A stretch of 64,000 nucleotides of DNA, from NCBI GenBank assembly GCA_039978895.1, contig JBDWAL010000030.1:1-64000 (forward strand). The letters run 5' to 3'. How positions within the stretch are numbered: position 1 is the stretch's first letter; each line of letters opens with the position of its first letter. This document shows positions 7,731 through 16,501 of the stretch, piece by piece. The notes under the pieces were generated by a model. That model had not been told where the DNA came from. It searched no databases and worked only from the letters and a program-made list of their open reading frames with translations. Position numbers and translations under genes: made by a program. The stretch is from Aliishimia sp039978895. GTDB lineage: Bacteria > Pseudomonadota > Alphaproteobacteria > Rhodobacterales > Rhodobacteraceae.

Positions 7731-8608
7731 TACAAAGCCCCTTCAGCTATCCATTTCTCGACCAGAGTACGGCTAACTTCGAAATGCATCGAATCTTCTC
7801 GGGAAAAACTTGCACCCCAAAACCATCCTTCGGTGCGGAAAAAATCCGCAAGGATAGTCAGGCCCAACTGTGTTTTTCCATCACCCAAACGATCCAATTG
7901 TCCATCAATGTTCAAATCTAGCGATAATCCAAATGCGTGTGTCGACGTCCGTCCCGGTGCGCCGCGAATATGTCTGACGCACAAGGCGCCAGCGGTGTTC
8001 ACACGCGCGTACAAATCAGGGTCAGTTTCCTTGATCTTATCAAATATGCGTCCCAATGAATCCAATGCTGGACGTAACATCCGAACCCGGATCGGCCCGA
8101 CTTGTTCGGTAAATAATTTGCTGGAAAGCCGTTTATTCGTCATTCCCTGACATTTGCTGGTCAGGGCTTCGCGCGGTTTTCCGAACACGCCTTCAAGGTA
8201 AGATGGCGATGCGATCTTCAAGCCTTTGTTCACATTACGGCGGTTCGCGATGAGCACCACTTGAGCATATGCGTCGATAATTTGATTGGGCCCATCACGC
8301 GGAATGGCTGCCTGTTGACCCTGTCCGGGCAAAGGTGCGGTGGTGGACGGCCCGCTATTGGAGGCAACGGACGCAATGCGTTGTTCAAGTTCACCCATTT
8401 GGGCCGTTAACGCGTCGATTTGGCTGCGCAGGACTTCGATTTCAATACGCGCGCCACTGTCGATTGCGGGTCCGGCAAATTCCGTATCTCCGTCGGCTTC
8501 GTAGCGGATTTCTTTCTCAGGTGCGAATTGCAGGTACACAAGAACGCCCAAGCCAATGGCGAGCGCAACCATGATTCCTAGAATGGCGGGGATTATACGG
8601 GAATCCAT
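7730..8608 (-). CDS. Membrane-anchored M15 (VanY-like) peptidase
   Basis: A 292-residue protein with an N-terminal membrane anchor (residues 5-27), a short coiled coil (about 52-80) and a C-terminal zinc peptidase domain. The M15 signature is present: the SxHxxGxxxD pattern in STHAFGLSLD and the DxxHFE pattern in DSMHFE. M15 enzymes cut D-Ala- or L,D-linked stem peptides of peptidoglycan. TagX of Acinetobacter T6SS clusters is an M15-type enzyme that opens the wall for assembly, so a similar housekeeping role is plausible here. It follows the PP2C gene after 80 bp and could alternatively be an effector, but the anchor argues against that. Confidence 0.75.
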   Translation of the reverse strand: MDSRIIPAILGIMVALAIGLGVLVYLQFAPEKEIRYEADGDTEFAGPAIDSGARIEIEVLRSQIDALTAQMGELEQRIASVASNSGPSTTAPLPGQGQQAAIPRDGPNQIIDAYAQVVLIANRRNVNKGLKIASPSYLEGVFGKPREALTSKCQGMTNKRLSSKLFTEQVGPIRVRMLRPALDSLGRIFDKIKETDPDLYARVNTAGALCVRHIRGAPGRTSTHAFGLSLDLNIDGQLDRLGDGKTQLGLTILADFFRTEGWFWGASFSREDSMHFEVSRTLVEKWIAEGAL

Positions 8609-8688
8609 TAAAAGAAATGCGCCTTTTCGTTAAAATCCTGACAAGTCTGGGCGAAAGACCAGCTTAGGTCAACAAACTGTGGATCGGC

Positions 8689-9411
8689 TCACAGCACGTC
8701 GACGACGATGATCGAAATATTGTCCGCGCCTCCGCCATCCAAGGCAACTTGCTGCAAAGTGTCTGCAACGGTTTCGATGGGTTCGCGGTTCAAAATGCGT
8801 TCCAGCATGTCGAATGTCGCGTATTTCGTCAGGCCGTCTGAACATAGCAAAAAGCGATCACCGGGCAAAGTCTCGCCGCGGATTTTGTCCAACTCCAATT
8901 CATCGCCTACACCAACTGCGCGTGTGACGGCATTGGATTGCGGATGTTGTTCAGCTTCATCCCAACTCATCTGACCTGCCATGACAAGTGACGCGACCAT
9001 AGAATGATCCGTCGTCAGCAATTCGATGGATTTGTTTTGAAGGCGGTAAAGGCGGCTATCCCCAGCCCAAAAAGCAGCAAAGTGGTTGCCTGAAATCAGC
9101 ATGGTGACAATCGTTGCCCCCATTGTCGCGCCGCCACGGCTATCTGCTTCCATCCGGATCGCATCATGGGCACGACCAATAGAGGTGCGCACTTGGGTCA
9201 TCAGATGGCTTGGCTCAAGGCCGGGGTCGATCATCGCGATGCTGTCGACCACAGCTTGAGACGCGAAATCGCCACCTGTGTGCCCGCCCATGCCGTCGGA
9301 AACGGCCCAGACATGCTGATCGGACAACGTTAGAATTGAATCTTCGTTGATCTCCCGCCGATGGCCCACATGGGTTGTGGCAGAGAAACGGATATGGGGA
9401 CTTGAATTCAT
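8689..9411 (-). CDS. pppA: PP2C-family Ser/Thr phosphatase (PppA/Stp-like)
   Basis: A 240-residue soluble PP2C phosphatase. Metal-binding motifs are intact: GHRREINEDS, SDGMGGHTGG, CSDGLT and GGADNIS. I chose ATG 9411 (MNSSPHIRF) because it overlaps the tagF stop as ATGA; the longer frame to 9501 lies inside tagF. In T6SS loci this enzyme reverses phosphorylation by the kinase PpkA and so switches secretion off. No PpkA-type kinase is found in the window, which leaves its substrate open; the two TagH FHA proteins are likely phospho-readers in the same circuit. Confidence 0.88.
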   Translation of the reverse strand: MNSSPHIRFSATTHVGHRREINEDSILTLSDQHVWAVSDGMGGHTGGDFASQAVVDSIAMIDPGLEPSHLMTQVRTSIGRAHDAIRMEADSRGGATMGATIVTMLISGNHFAAFWAGDSRLYRLQNKSIELLTTDHSMVASLVMAGQMSWDEAEQHPQSNAVTRAVGVGDELELDKIRGETLPGDRFLLCSDGLTKYATFDMLERILNREPIETVADTLQQVALDGGGADNISIIVVDVL

Positions 9412-10073
9412 ATAGTTGGGGCCATGCTCATGTTGCGCCATAATGGAGCATTCAAATCGAAAAGCGCAAGGAATTCTTGTGCATTTGGCAACGCAGAACA
9501 CAGCATCATGCGGCTGTCTCCATCCATTGTGGTGGTCCAGATGCCCTTGTCAGGATGTTTTTGGCTTAGAGCCTCAGCGGCCAACAAGGCTTCGGCGGGA
9601 ATAGCGCCCGCGTAACTGTCGCCATTTACCGGTGTGCCGGGCGCCAAAAGAAGGTGTTCTGAGGATATTCGAGCCGCCAAATCATCCCGCCCAAGGTCTT
9701 GGTCCAAAACATGCAAGGCCAAGGCTTCAAGACGTTCGAAAACCGGGCGATTGGCAAAATGTGTTAGCGCGGAATTGCCCGGCGGATGTGGCGAAATCAG
9801 TGAAACCGGGTATTGGCGCCCCACCCTATCAACCGACGCCATAAGGATACCGGACATCGCCGCAGCGCCAGTGTGATGCGCGGGCATGGTGAAACGCCAA
9901 ATTGGGGCCGATAGGTAATTGTCGCGCCACGCAGTCCCAAGGCGATCTTGCGCCGCGAGCATATTGCGTTGCATCCATTCGTCCCAAACTTTCACAAAGC
10001 TCGCAGACAAGTTGAGCCGCAGAAAATCCCCCATTGAGGGGATCTTACCAAAGGCGCCAAACCCTTCCGCCAT
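9408..10073 (-). CDS. tagF: T6SS-associated protein TagF (ImpM)
   Basis: A 221-residue TagF/ImpM protein. The N-terminus GAFGKIPSMGDFLRLNL and the downstream VWDEWMQ are typical of the family. TagF is a post-translational negative regulator of T6SS assembly in systems with PpkA/PppA/FHA control. Its start overlaps the tssM stop (TAATG) and its stop overlaps pppA. In Agrobacterium TagF and PppA are fused; here they are adjacent separate chains, which fits a shared job. Confidence 0.9.
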   Translation of the reverse strand: MAEGFGAFGKIPSMGDFLRLNLSASFVKVWDEWMQRNMLAAQDRLGTAWRDNYLSAPIWRFTMPAHHTGAAAMSGILMASVDRVGRQYPVSLISPHPPGNSALTHFANRPVFERLEALALHVLDQDLGRDDLAARISSEHLLLAPGTPVNGDSYAGAIPAEALLAAEALSQKHPDKGIWTTTMDGDSRMMLCSALPNAQEFLALFDLNAPLWRNMSMAPTI

Positions 10074-13000
10074 TAGAACGACTTCGGGCAGCTGAATTTG
10101 TTCAGCGCCGGGAGGGCAAATGGGTTGAGCACAGAGCCAGATTGCAATTGGAAGATTGCGATACGCCCGCCAACGTTGAAGATCACACGAGAGCGATCCG
10201 ACACATTGGTGCGTCGCAATTCAGCCGCACTGAGCAATCGGAACCAAGCCCACGGCCCGTCACGCGTCAGAACATTTCCTGCGTTTGCCTCGGCGGGTTG
10301 GAACGTCACTTGCGCGACACCAACTGAACCCGGCCATGTGATCGCGGCAGGTTTCGGGGCCGCAGAGTGTTTAAACACAACCTGTTGCCCGTCAATATCC
10401 AGCGTCACTTCTTGCGCTTTTGGGTCAAGCGCTTCGGGTGTGATCTGGAACTTCACCGCAGGCGTTTCCCCGCCAGCAAAAAACGCATCCCGTATTTCAG
10501 CGGCGTATTGCATTTGCTGCAAAACCGCTTGGCTGATGCCAAGATCCGTGTCGTTTACACGCTTCCAAGCCCACGGCCGGGCGCGAGTGTCCACATATTC
10601 GCGTAAGTTTTCGTTGAAGAATCCATCAACCAGCCCGCCGGGCGCAAACAGGCGTGCAAAATCACCCATGGCGACATCCGCGCGCGCACGTCGGTCAAAC
10701 GGATACCGACTGGTCAGAGCTTGTTCACAAAATGGAAGCACTTGGGCTTGCCACTTGGCATTGATAGACGACCGTGTGCCGTCGGCTGTAATGCCCGAAG
10801 ACCCTGTTGCCACCTGTGTGGACCACCGTTGAATTGGGCCAGGCAAGCGGTTGGCGAGTTCCTGGAAGCGCACAATTGCAGAGGCATCACCGGACCCGGC
10901 ACCAACACCACCCGCAAAGGAGAGCTTGTTGAGTTCTTGATAGACCTCAGTCAAGCGGCCCATCAATTCGTCCAACTGTGACGGTTGACCATCAATCTGT
11001 GCAACCAGTTCGTGCAGCCAAACAAAACGTTCCTCAACATATTCGCCGGGGGCTTTTGGTGGCGGTCCGTCATCCGTTGAAGTCGAAGATTGCAATGCGT
11101 TGAGGAACAGTTGGCTTCGGCTGGAGAGGCTTGATTGCAGTTCCAACTGCCCGATTTGAGCGGCGCCTTGCGCCAAACCTTCAGCCCCAACACCCGTGCG
11201 ATCTTCGGTCAGTTTGGTTTCTTGTGAAATCGCGTTGAGGATATTCGCCAAAGGCGATGTCGGCCCAGAGAGGACATTTGTGACTTCGACCGCATGGCTT
11301 AGGCTTTCCATCGGGATGATGTCGATATCCCCAAGGATTTTATCATAGCGAGAGATGTAGTCGTTATAATACAGGTCAAGAACGTCCCGGCTCATGGCAA
11401 TCAGAGCGGTTTCACTTTGCTCACTTTCGCCGCGTGGACCCAGAACCCAACTTTCGCGCTGGATACGTTGGGTGACGCCAAGGGCTTCATCAAGGAAGAC
11501 GTTGTTGAACCCTTCATAGGTGAAAATACCTTCGACGCCATCATTGAGCGGCTTGCCAGACGATCGGACGATCACCCGGCTGATCGCGGGCCCGCCAATA
11601 TCCGTCAGACGCCATGAGGGCAGGTCTTTGGCACGTGGCGAGTTGATAATGCCGTTATAAATGCGTTGAGCTAATGGCATTTCTGAAAGCAAACCCTGAA
11701 TTTGCTCGACCAATGGGCCGTTCAAACCGATCTCGTCCATGGGCGCAGAGAGCAGGGTCTCAAGGTGCACGACAAGGTCATTGCGCATCTCGTCGCGTCC
11801 TTGGCCTTGGAATGCGACAGACCAGTCCAGCGCCATCCATTCTTTAACAAGATCTTGGCTCATCGGTCCCTGTTGACCCAACATCAGATAGATTTTGAGT
11901 GACTCGTACAGGAAGTCGGGATTGTTCATGTTTGCCTGCATCTGATCTTCGAGACGCAGCAAAAGGCGGGGCAGGAAGTGTTCGTTCAACGCAGCACGGT
12001 AAGATTGCGCCGATTGGTTGCCGATGACCTTACCCTGATACAAACCCCATTTGAGCGCACCTTCCGGCTCGGGATCGTTCACAGACGGGTTTCCGGGCAT
12101 ATCGCGCAGGATGTTCAGCGCTGGAATTACGGATGGCAGATCGCTGTCTTCAATTGGACTGCCGGGAATTTGGGACGATGCCGTGCGATAATCTTCAACC
12201 TGGGTGGCGGCCGTATCTAGCAGATCGGAATTGCCCAGATAACTGCGCGCCCACATGCCTGTCATACCAAAACCGCCAACAATTGCGGCGGCGATAGCGA
12301 TGCGCTTGGACCATTTATAACGGCGCTCGACCTTGTCATCTGCACTGACGAGGCCGGCTTCGGGAAAGATCACAGCTTCGAACAGGCGGGTCAGAAAGAA
12401 AGATCGACCTGTACCGCGCCCTGTGCCGATTGCTTGACGTCCGATGCCAAACGTGCGGGCCATGCCCATCATCAAACGGTCAATCGGTGTGCCTTCTTGC
12501 GTGCCAGACGTAAAATACACCCCACGCAGGAGGTGGCGTTTTTCAAAGCGATTGTCTTGGAAGACGTCTTCGAGGAACCCACGTGCCGTGGCCCGAACGG
12601 AGGCGACCTGCGGCGGAAAGCTAGAGATAAGAGCACGTCGCTGATGATCGGTTTCCTGCTGCATACGCTCTAGGGACTGGGCGTTGACCTGACCAAGTAT
12701 CGCGCCAAATTCCTCATCAAAAGTTGCAACAGGTGACAGTTCCGCTTTGGTCTTCTTTTGCATCGGCAGGGTGAAACCCCAAACCTGTTCGCGCTCTTCT
12801 TTGCCCAATGTGTCAAAGAATTCCGAAAAGCCTGCAATCAAGTCGGACTTTGTGAACAAAACATAGACCGGGAAACGCACACCAAGCTTTTCACGCAACT
12901 CGTGCAAGCGCCGCCGGATTGCGGCGGCATGGCTTTTTTGCGTGTCTTCGTCTTGCATCGATAGGTCAGAAAGCGAAATCGCAACAATTGCGCCGTTGAT

Positions 13001-13654
13001 TGGTTGGCGTTTTCTGTGACGCTTCAGAAGGTTCAGAAAGCCGAGCCAGCCAGCATTGTCTTCCGCCTCAACGCTGTCTTGCGTCGTGTAGCGTCCAGCT
13101 GTGTCGATCAGAACGGCATTATTGGTGAACCACCAGTCGCAATTTCGCGTCCCACCAACACCGCCGATCGCGCCTTTGCCCATTTTGTCTGCAAGGGGAA
13201 ATTGCAGGCCGGAATTCACAATCGCCGTTGTCTTCCCAGCACCCGGGGGGCCAATCATGACGTACCAAGGCAGCTCATACAGCGATTTGCGGCCAAGCTT
13301 GGATTTACGCAACGCCCCAAGCGCTTCACGCAGCTTGCCCTTTAGCTCGCTAAGTTCGGCCTTGACCAGCTCGTCTTCTTCTTCGTCTGTGTCATCGCCA
13401 ACTGCGTCAACGATATCTTCGGCCATCGCCTTATCTTTGCGCGAACGGCGCATCAGAATAATGAGCACGGTGAGCAAGGCGACAAAGATGATCACGCCAA
13501 TGGTGATCATGCGCGCAATCGGGGTTTCTAAGGGGTGGCTGTCCCCGATCCCAATGACCGGCCCAAGGAACCAAACCATGATGGAGAACGCGAAAGCCAC
13601 CAGCAAGGTGAGGGCTATCCCAGACTTTATCTTCCGCAGCAAACGAAGGATCAT
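10073..13654 (-). CDS. tssM: T6SS inner-membrane protein TssM (IcmF)
   Basis: A 1193-residue IcmF/TssM. Two N-terminal membrane segments (about 12-36 and 48-67) flank a short loop, then a cytoplasmic NTPase-like domain with an intact Walker A GPPGAGKT near 133, then a third membrane segment near 450 and a large periplasmic domain. With TssL it forms the trans-envelope channel that docks the baseplate. It is the only tssM in the window, so both tail modules would have to share it. No tssJ lipoprotein gene is visible, as in some alphaproteobacterial systems. Confidence 0.95.
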   Translation of the reverse strand: MILRLLRKIKSGIALTLLVAFAFSIMVWFLGPVIGIGDSHPLETPIARMITIGVIIFVALLTVLIILMRRSRKDKAMAEDIVDAVGDDTDEEEDELVKAELSELKGKLREALGALRKSKLGRKSLYELPWYVMIGPPGAGKTTAIVNSGLQFPLADKMGKGAIGGVGGTRNCDWWFTNNAVLIDTAGRYTTQDSVEAEDNAGWLGFLNLLKRHRKRQPINGAIVAISLSDLSMQDEDTQKSHAAAIRRRLHELREKLGVRFPVYVLFTKSDLIAGFSEFFDTLGKEEREQVWGFTLPMQKKTKAELSPVATFDEEFGAILGQVNAQSLERMQQETDHQRRALISSFPPQVASVRATARGFLEDVFQDNRFEKRHLLRGVYFTSGTQEGTPIDRLMMGMARTFGIGRQAIGTGRGTGRSFFLTRLFEAVIFPEAGLVSADDKVERRYKWSKRIAIAAAIVGGFGMTGMWARSYLGNSDLLDTAATQVEDYRTASSQIPGSPIEDSDLPSVIPALNILRDMPGNPSVNDPEPEGALKWGLYQGKVIGNQSAQSYRAALNEHFLPRLLLRLEDQMQANMNNPDFLYESLKIYLMLGQQGPMSQDLVKEWMALDWSVAFQGQGRDEMRNDLVVHLETLLSAPMDEIGLNGPLVEQIQGLLSEMPLAQRIYNGIINSPRAKDLPSWRLTDIGGPAISRVIVRSSGKPLNDGVEGIFTYEGFNNVFLDEALGVTQRIQRESWVLGPRGESEQSETALIAMSRDVLDLYYNDYISRYDKILGDIDIIPMESLSHAVEVTNVLSGPTSPLANILNAISQETKLTEDRTGVGAEGLAQGAAQIGQLELQSSLSSRSQLFLNALQSSTSTDDGPPPKAPGEYVEERFVWLHELVAQIDGQPSQLDELMGRLTEVYQELNKLSFAGGVGAGSGDASAIVRFQELANRLPGPIQRWSTQVATGSSGITADGTRSSINAKWQAQVLPFCEQALTSRYPFDRRARADVAMGDFARLFAPGGLVDGFFNENLREYVDTRARPWAWKRVNDTDLGISQAVLQQMQYAAEIRDAFFAGGETPAVKFQITPEALDPKAQEVTLDIDGQQVVFKHSAAPKPAAITWPGSVGVAQVTFQPAEANAGNVLTRDGPWAWFRLLSAAELRRTNVSDRSRVIFNVGGRIAIFQLQSGSVLNPFALPALNKFSCPKSF

Positions 13655-15099
13655 GTGGCGTCATCCCTGACTAATAAAATTTCGATGCGTCGGTTCTTGG
13701 CACGCCCCTCGCGGGTATTGTTCGGCGCGATAGGTTCAACGTCTGCGCGACCCTCTGCCTTCAATCGATCGGGTTGTTGAATCTGTCCGGCAAGCGTCCG
13801 CATGACAGATTCAGCACGGGCCAGTGACAGGGCCATATTTGACGGGAACCGGGAAGATCGGATTGGAACATTGTCGGAATGCCCTGCAATGATGATCGGG
13901 CCTTCTTCTTTGTTCAGAGCGTCTGAAATCTTGCTCAGGGCGACGTCGTAATTCGGGTCCAACCGGTCAGAACCAGAGCCAAACATGCCAACTCCCGCAA
14001 TACGAACCGTGATGATCGTTGTGGTTTGGAAGACTTCAACGAAGCCATCTTCGATTTCTTGACCTAGGAAACCTTTGACGCGCTCAACTTGGTTTGTGTT
14101 CAACGCAGGCGGCGGCGGCGGTGGGGGCGCGCGGCGCATCAGTTCGGCGACTTGACCTGAATTGATGACAGAGAGCTGCCCTAACACACGATCCGTCGAG
14201 CGGTTTAGCAACCATGACAACGTCATAAAGGTGACAGTCAGCGCCACGGCAACCGTCGCAGAGGTGATCCAGACCGGTTTCCAAATCGAGAGAACCCTGT
14301 GCGGTTGATCCAATCCCTTCCAGCGTGGGGACAGGTCTTTTTCAACAATTCCGCGTTGCCCACGAATGATCCGCGCAAGGCCAGCACGGATTTGAAGGTG
14401 TTTGTCACTGCCGTTTTGCTCAACCCGAAGACGGCCCTCAAAACCCAAAGAGAGGCACATATAAAGGAATTCGAGCAGATCGATATTCTTGCCCGGCTCT
14501 TTTTCCAACCGGGCCAGTAGATCGTAGAATCGATCCCCGCCAACGGTTTCTTTGTGAAAGGTGCCGACCATGGATTGCTGCGCCCAAATCGATTGACCGC
14601 CCCATGGCGTGTTAAGCACAACGTCATCCAAAGTCGCGCAGATCGAATAGCGGGCGATCTTTACCTCTTGTGCTTCAATACCTGACTGCAAGGCACGGTT
14701 TTCAAACGCGCGAACCTCTGCGACAACGGAACGGCGGAGTTTTTCTGGGTCCATGTGTTGAGCACGGTTGCGGATACGGCTGACAAGAGAGAACAGCGTC
14801 GCGGCCGCCGCATTGATCCGGTTCATGCCGGTCATGCCTTGTTCGACAGTTGGCTCTGTACTGGTCGCGGATGGGCTCACGGAAGGACTTGGCACACCAT
14901 AATTTTGCTGTTGGGCAGGGACGTGGGCGTGCGGCTGTGTTTGATTTTGAGGCGTCCCAAACGGATCCTGCGCAGGAGCGGCCTGAGGCTGTGGCGTCGG
15001 CGGAGGGGCCATAGCAGGCGTGCGTCGACCACCCGGATTGGGTTTGATTATCGTGCGATCGGGATCGTCCGGTTCAGCAAACGGGTCATTGTCAGACAT
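13651..15099 (-). CDS. tssL: T6SS protein TssL with OmpA-like peptidoglycan-binding domain
   Basis: A 482-residue evolved TssL. Residues 1-90 are a Pro/Gln-rich cytoplasmic leader, then a DotU/IcmH domain (about 95-270), one membrane segment near 285-305, a poly-Pro stretch (APPPPPPP), and a C-terminal OmpA-like domain with HSDNVPI, NMALSLARA and NRRIEI, the residues that hold diaminopimelate in peptidoglycan. It anchors the membrane complex to the cell wall. The stop overlaps the tssM start as ATGA. Confidence 0.93.
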   Translation of the reverse strand: MSDNDPFAEPDDPDRTIIKPNPGGRRTPAMAPPPTPQPQAAPAQDPFGTPQNQTQPHAHVPAQQQNYGVPSPSVSPSATSTEPTVEQGMTGMNRINAAAATLFSLVSRIRNRAQHMDPEKLRRSVVAEVRAFENRALQSGIEAQEVKIARYSICATLDDVVLNTPWGGQSIWAQQSMVGTFHKETVGGDRFYDLLARLEKEPGKNIDLLEFLYMCLSLGFEGRLRVEQNGSDKHLQIRAGLARIIRGQRGIVEKDLSPRWKGLDQPHRVLSIWKPVWITSATVAVALTVTFMTLSWLLNRSTDRVLGQLSVINSGQVAELMRRAPPPPPPPALNTNQVERVKGFLGQEIEDGFVEVFQTTTIITVRIAGVGMFGSGSDRLDPNYDVALSKISDALNKEEGPIIIAGHSDNVPIRSSRFPSNMALSLARAESVMRTLAGQIQQPDRLKAEGRADVEPIAPNNTREGRAKNRRIEILLVRDDAT

Positions 15100-15132
15100 G
15101 GAAACGCTCCCTTTTCAGCGACGTGGGCAGGA

Positions 15133-16473
15133 TCATCCTTGGCGGATGGCCCAAAGCTCCATTTTTAAGCCGGGAAATTCACCCGACACGTGAACGGCAA
15201 CGCCGCCGGATGTAGACATTTTTCCCCAGTGTGGGCTGTCTCCATCCAGTTCAAAATAGACGACCCCGGCATGGTACGGAATTTGGCGGGGTGCGACCGG
15301 CAAAGGCCGCAACGGTATACCGGGTAAAGCGGAGTTGACCAGTTGTCGAATTTCTTCAACAGGGCCAATCTTGGCTTGGTTTTGGAAGTGACGCCGCACG
15401 TTTTCCGCGGGAATGTCCGCGCGCACAGATAAAACGAACCCTGCGGTCGACAGCAATTTGCGATCCGCAATAACGCCCACGCTAATGCCATATTTACGTG
15501 GATCGAGCGGGATCGAAATCGCGGTTTGTTCAAGGACCGACGACAAGTATTGACGCAAAGCTTTGATAACCGGACTGAATGTTTCCGTCAGATTGTCGTG
15601 CATGTAGGGCGGGAAATCTGGTGCTGTCTTCTCTGCGGCCATGAAGGTCGCAAGGCGCCCCGCAAGTTCGATGCATGTTTGGTAGAAGGCTTCGGGATGC
15701 AAGTTTTCGATGTTGGCCAAATGGCGCAGCACGGGTTGTGATGAATTCACGCACATCAATAGCAAGAAATCGGAAATCTCGGCGACACCTTTTGCATTGC
15801 CACCTTCTGATAAACGGCCTGCCAGTGCTGTTTTGCGGTGGTTCAACAAGCCATCCAATTCTCGCACAAAGCCGCTCAACGGGCTGGCGGCACGGATATC
15901 CAAGCACGATGGGATAAAGGCTTTGTCCAACAAAATTTCGCTATCTGGGCGGACTTCGATGATCTTCGCAATTGGAATACAAAGCCTGTCCGAGAGATCG
16001 TCGACCTCCAGCGCGAATTGCAACCGCAACTTGCCAACGCCCATGGTTACAGACTTTTTGCCGGTGCTGGTGACATCTGTGATATCAAGTTCAGAAGGGC
16101 GCAGACGGGCAGCGGACAATTCCGCACCACTCATGTCGACTTCTAACGCGCCTTGGCGGCGTTGGGGAACCGTCAGATACACAATGCAGTCTTTGATCGT
16201 GTCGGGAACGTCCAAGGCCGGGGGGTGATCTTCGGCAGTTGGCACGCGAAATACTGTGCCATCTTGCGTCAAACCTTCGCAGGATTTGATCGCGAATTGG
16301 CCAATTTTCAGAACTTCTTCGTCAATCTCGAGCTTGCTGAGGCCCCAAGCATATGGGGAAATGCGTTTCGCCAAACCGGCCACAAGACTTTCCATATAGC
16401 GGTCAGATTGCTGGAAATGGTGCGGTTGAAGGAAAAGCCCTTCGCTCCAGAGCACTTTACTGTCCCAAGACAT
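15133..16473 (-). CDS. tssK: T6SS baseplate protein TssK (ImpJ)
   Basis: A 446-residue TssK. The N-terminus MSWDSKVLWSEGLFLQPHHFQQ-type motif is diagnostic, although only part is quoted here. TssK trimers connect the baseplate wedge (TssE/F/G) to TssL/TssM. I prefer ATG 16473 to the GTG at 16485 because the family begins MSW and a purine-rich stretch lies about 8 bases upstream. It is the only TssK in the window although two TssE/F/G sets are encoded, so it would have to serve both or the second set uses another. Confidence 0.93.
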   Translation of the reverse strand: MSWDSKVLWSEGLFLQPHHFQQSDRYMESLVAGLAKRISPYAWGLSKLEIDEEVLKIGQFAIKSCEGLTQDGTVFRVPTAEDHPPALDVPDTIKDCIVYLTVPQRRQGALEVDMSGAELSAARLRPSELDITDVTSTGKKSVTMGVGKLRLQFALEVDDLSDRLCIPIAKIIEVRPDSEILLDKAFIPSCLDIRAASPLSGFVRELDGLLNHRKTALAGRLSEGGNAKGVAEISDFLLLMCVNSSQPVLRHLANIENLHPEAFYQTCIELAGRLATFMAAEKTAPDFPPYMHDNLTETFSPVIKALRQYLSSVLEQTAISIPLDPRKYGISVGVIADRKLLSTAGFVLSVRADIPAENVRRHFQNQAKIGPVEEIRQLVNSALPGIPLRPLPVAPRQIPYHAGVVYFELDGDSPHWGKMSTSGGVAVHVSGEFPGLKMELWAIRQG

Positions 16474-16501
16474 CAGGCTGTCCACTTCGTGTTGGTAATC
16501 G

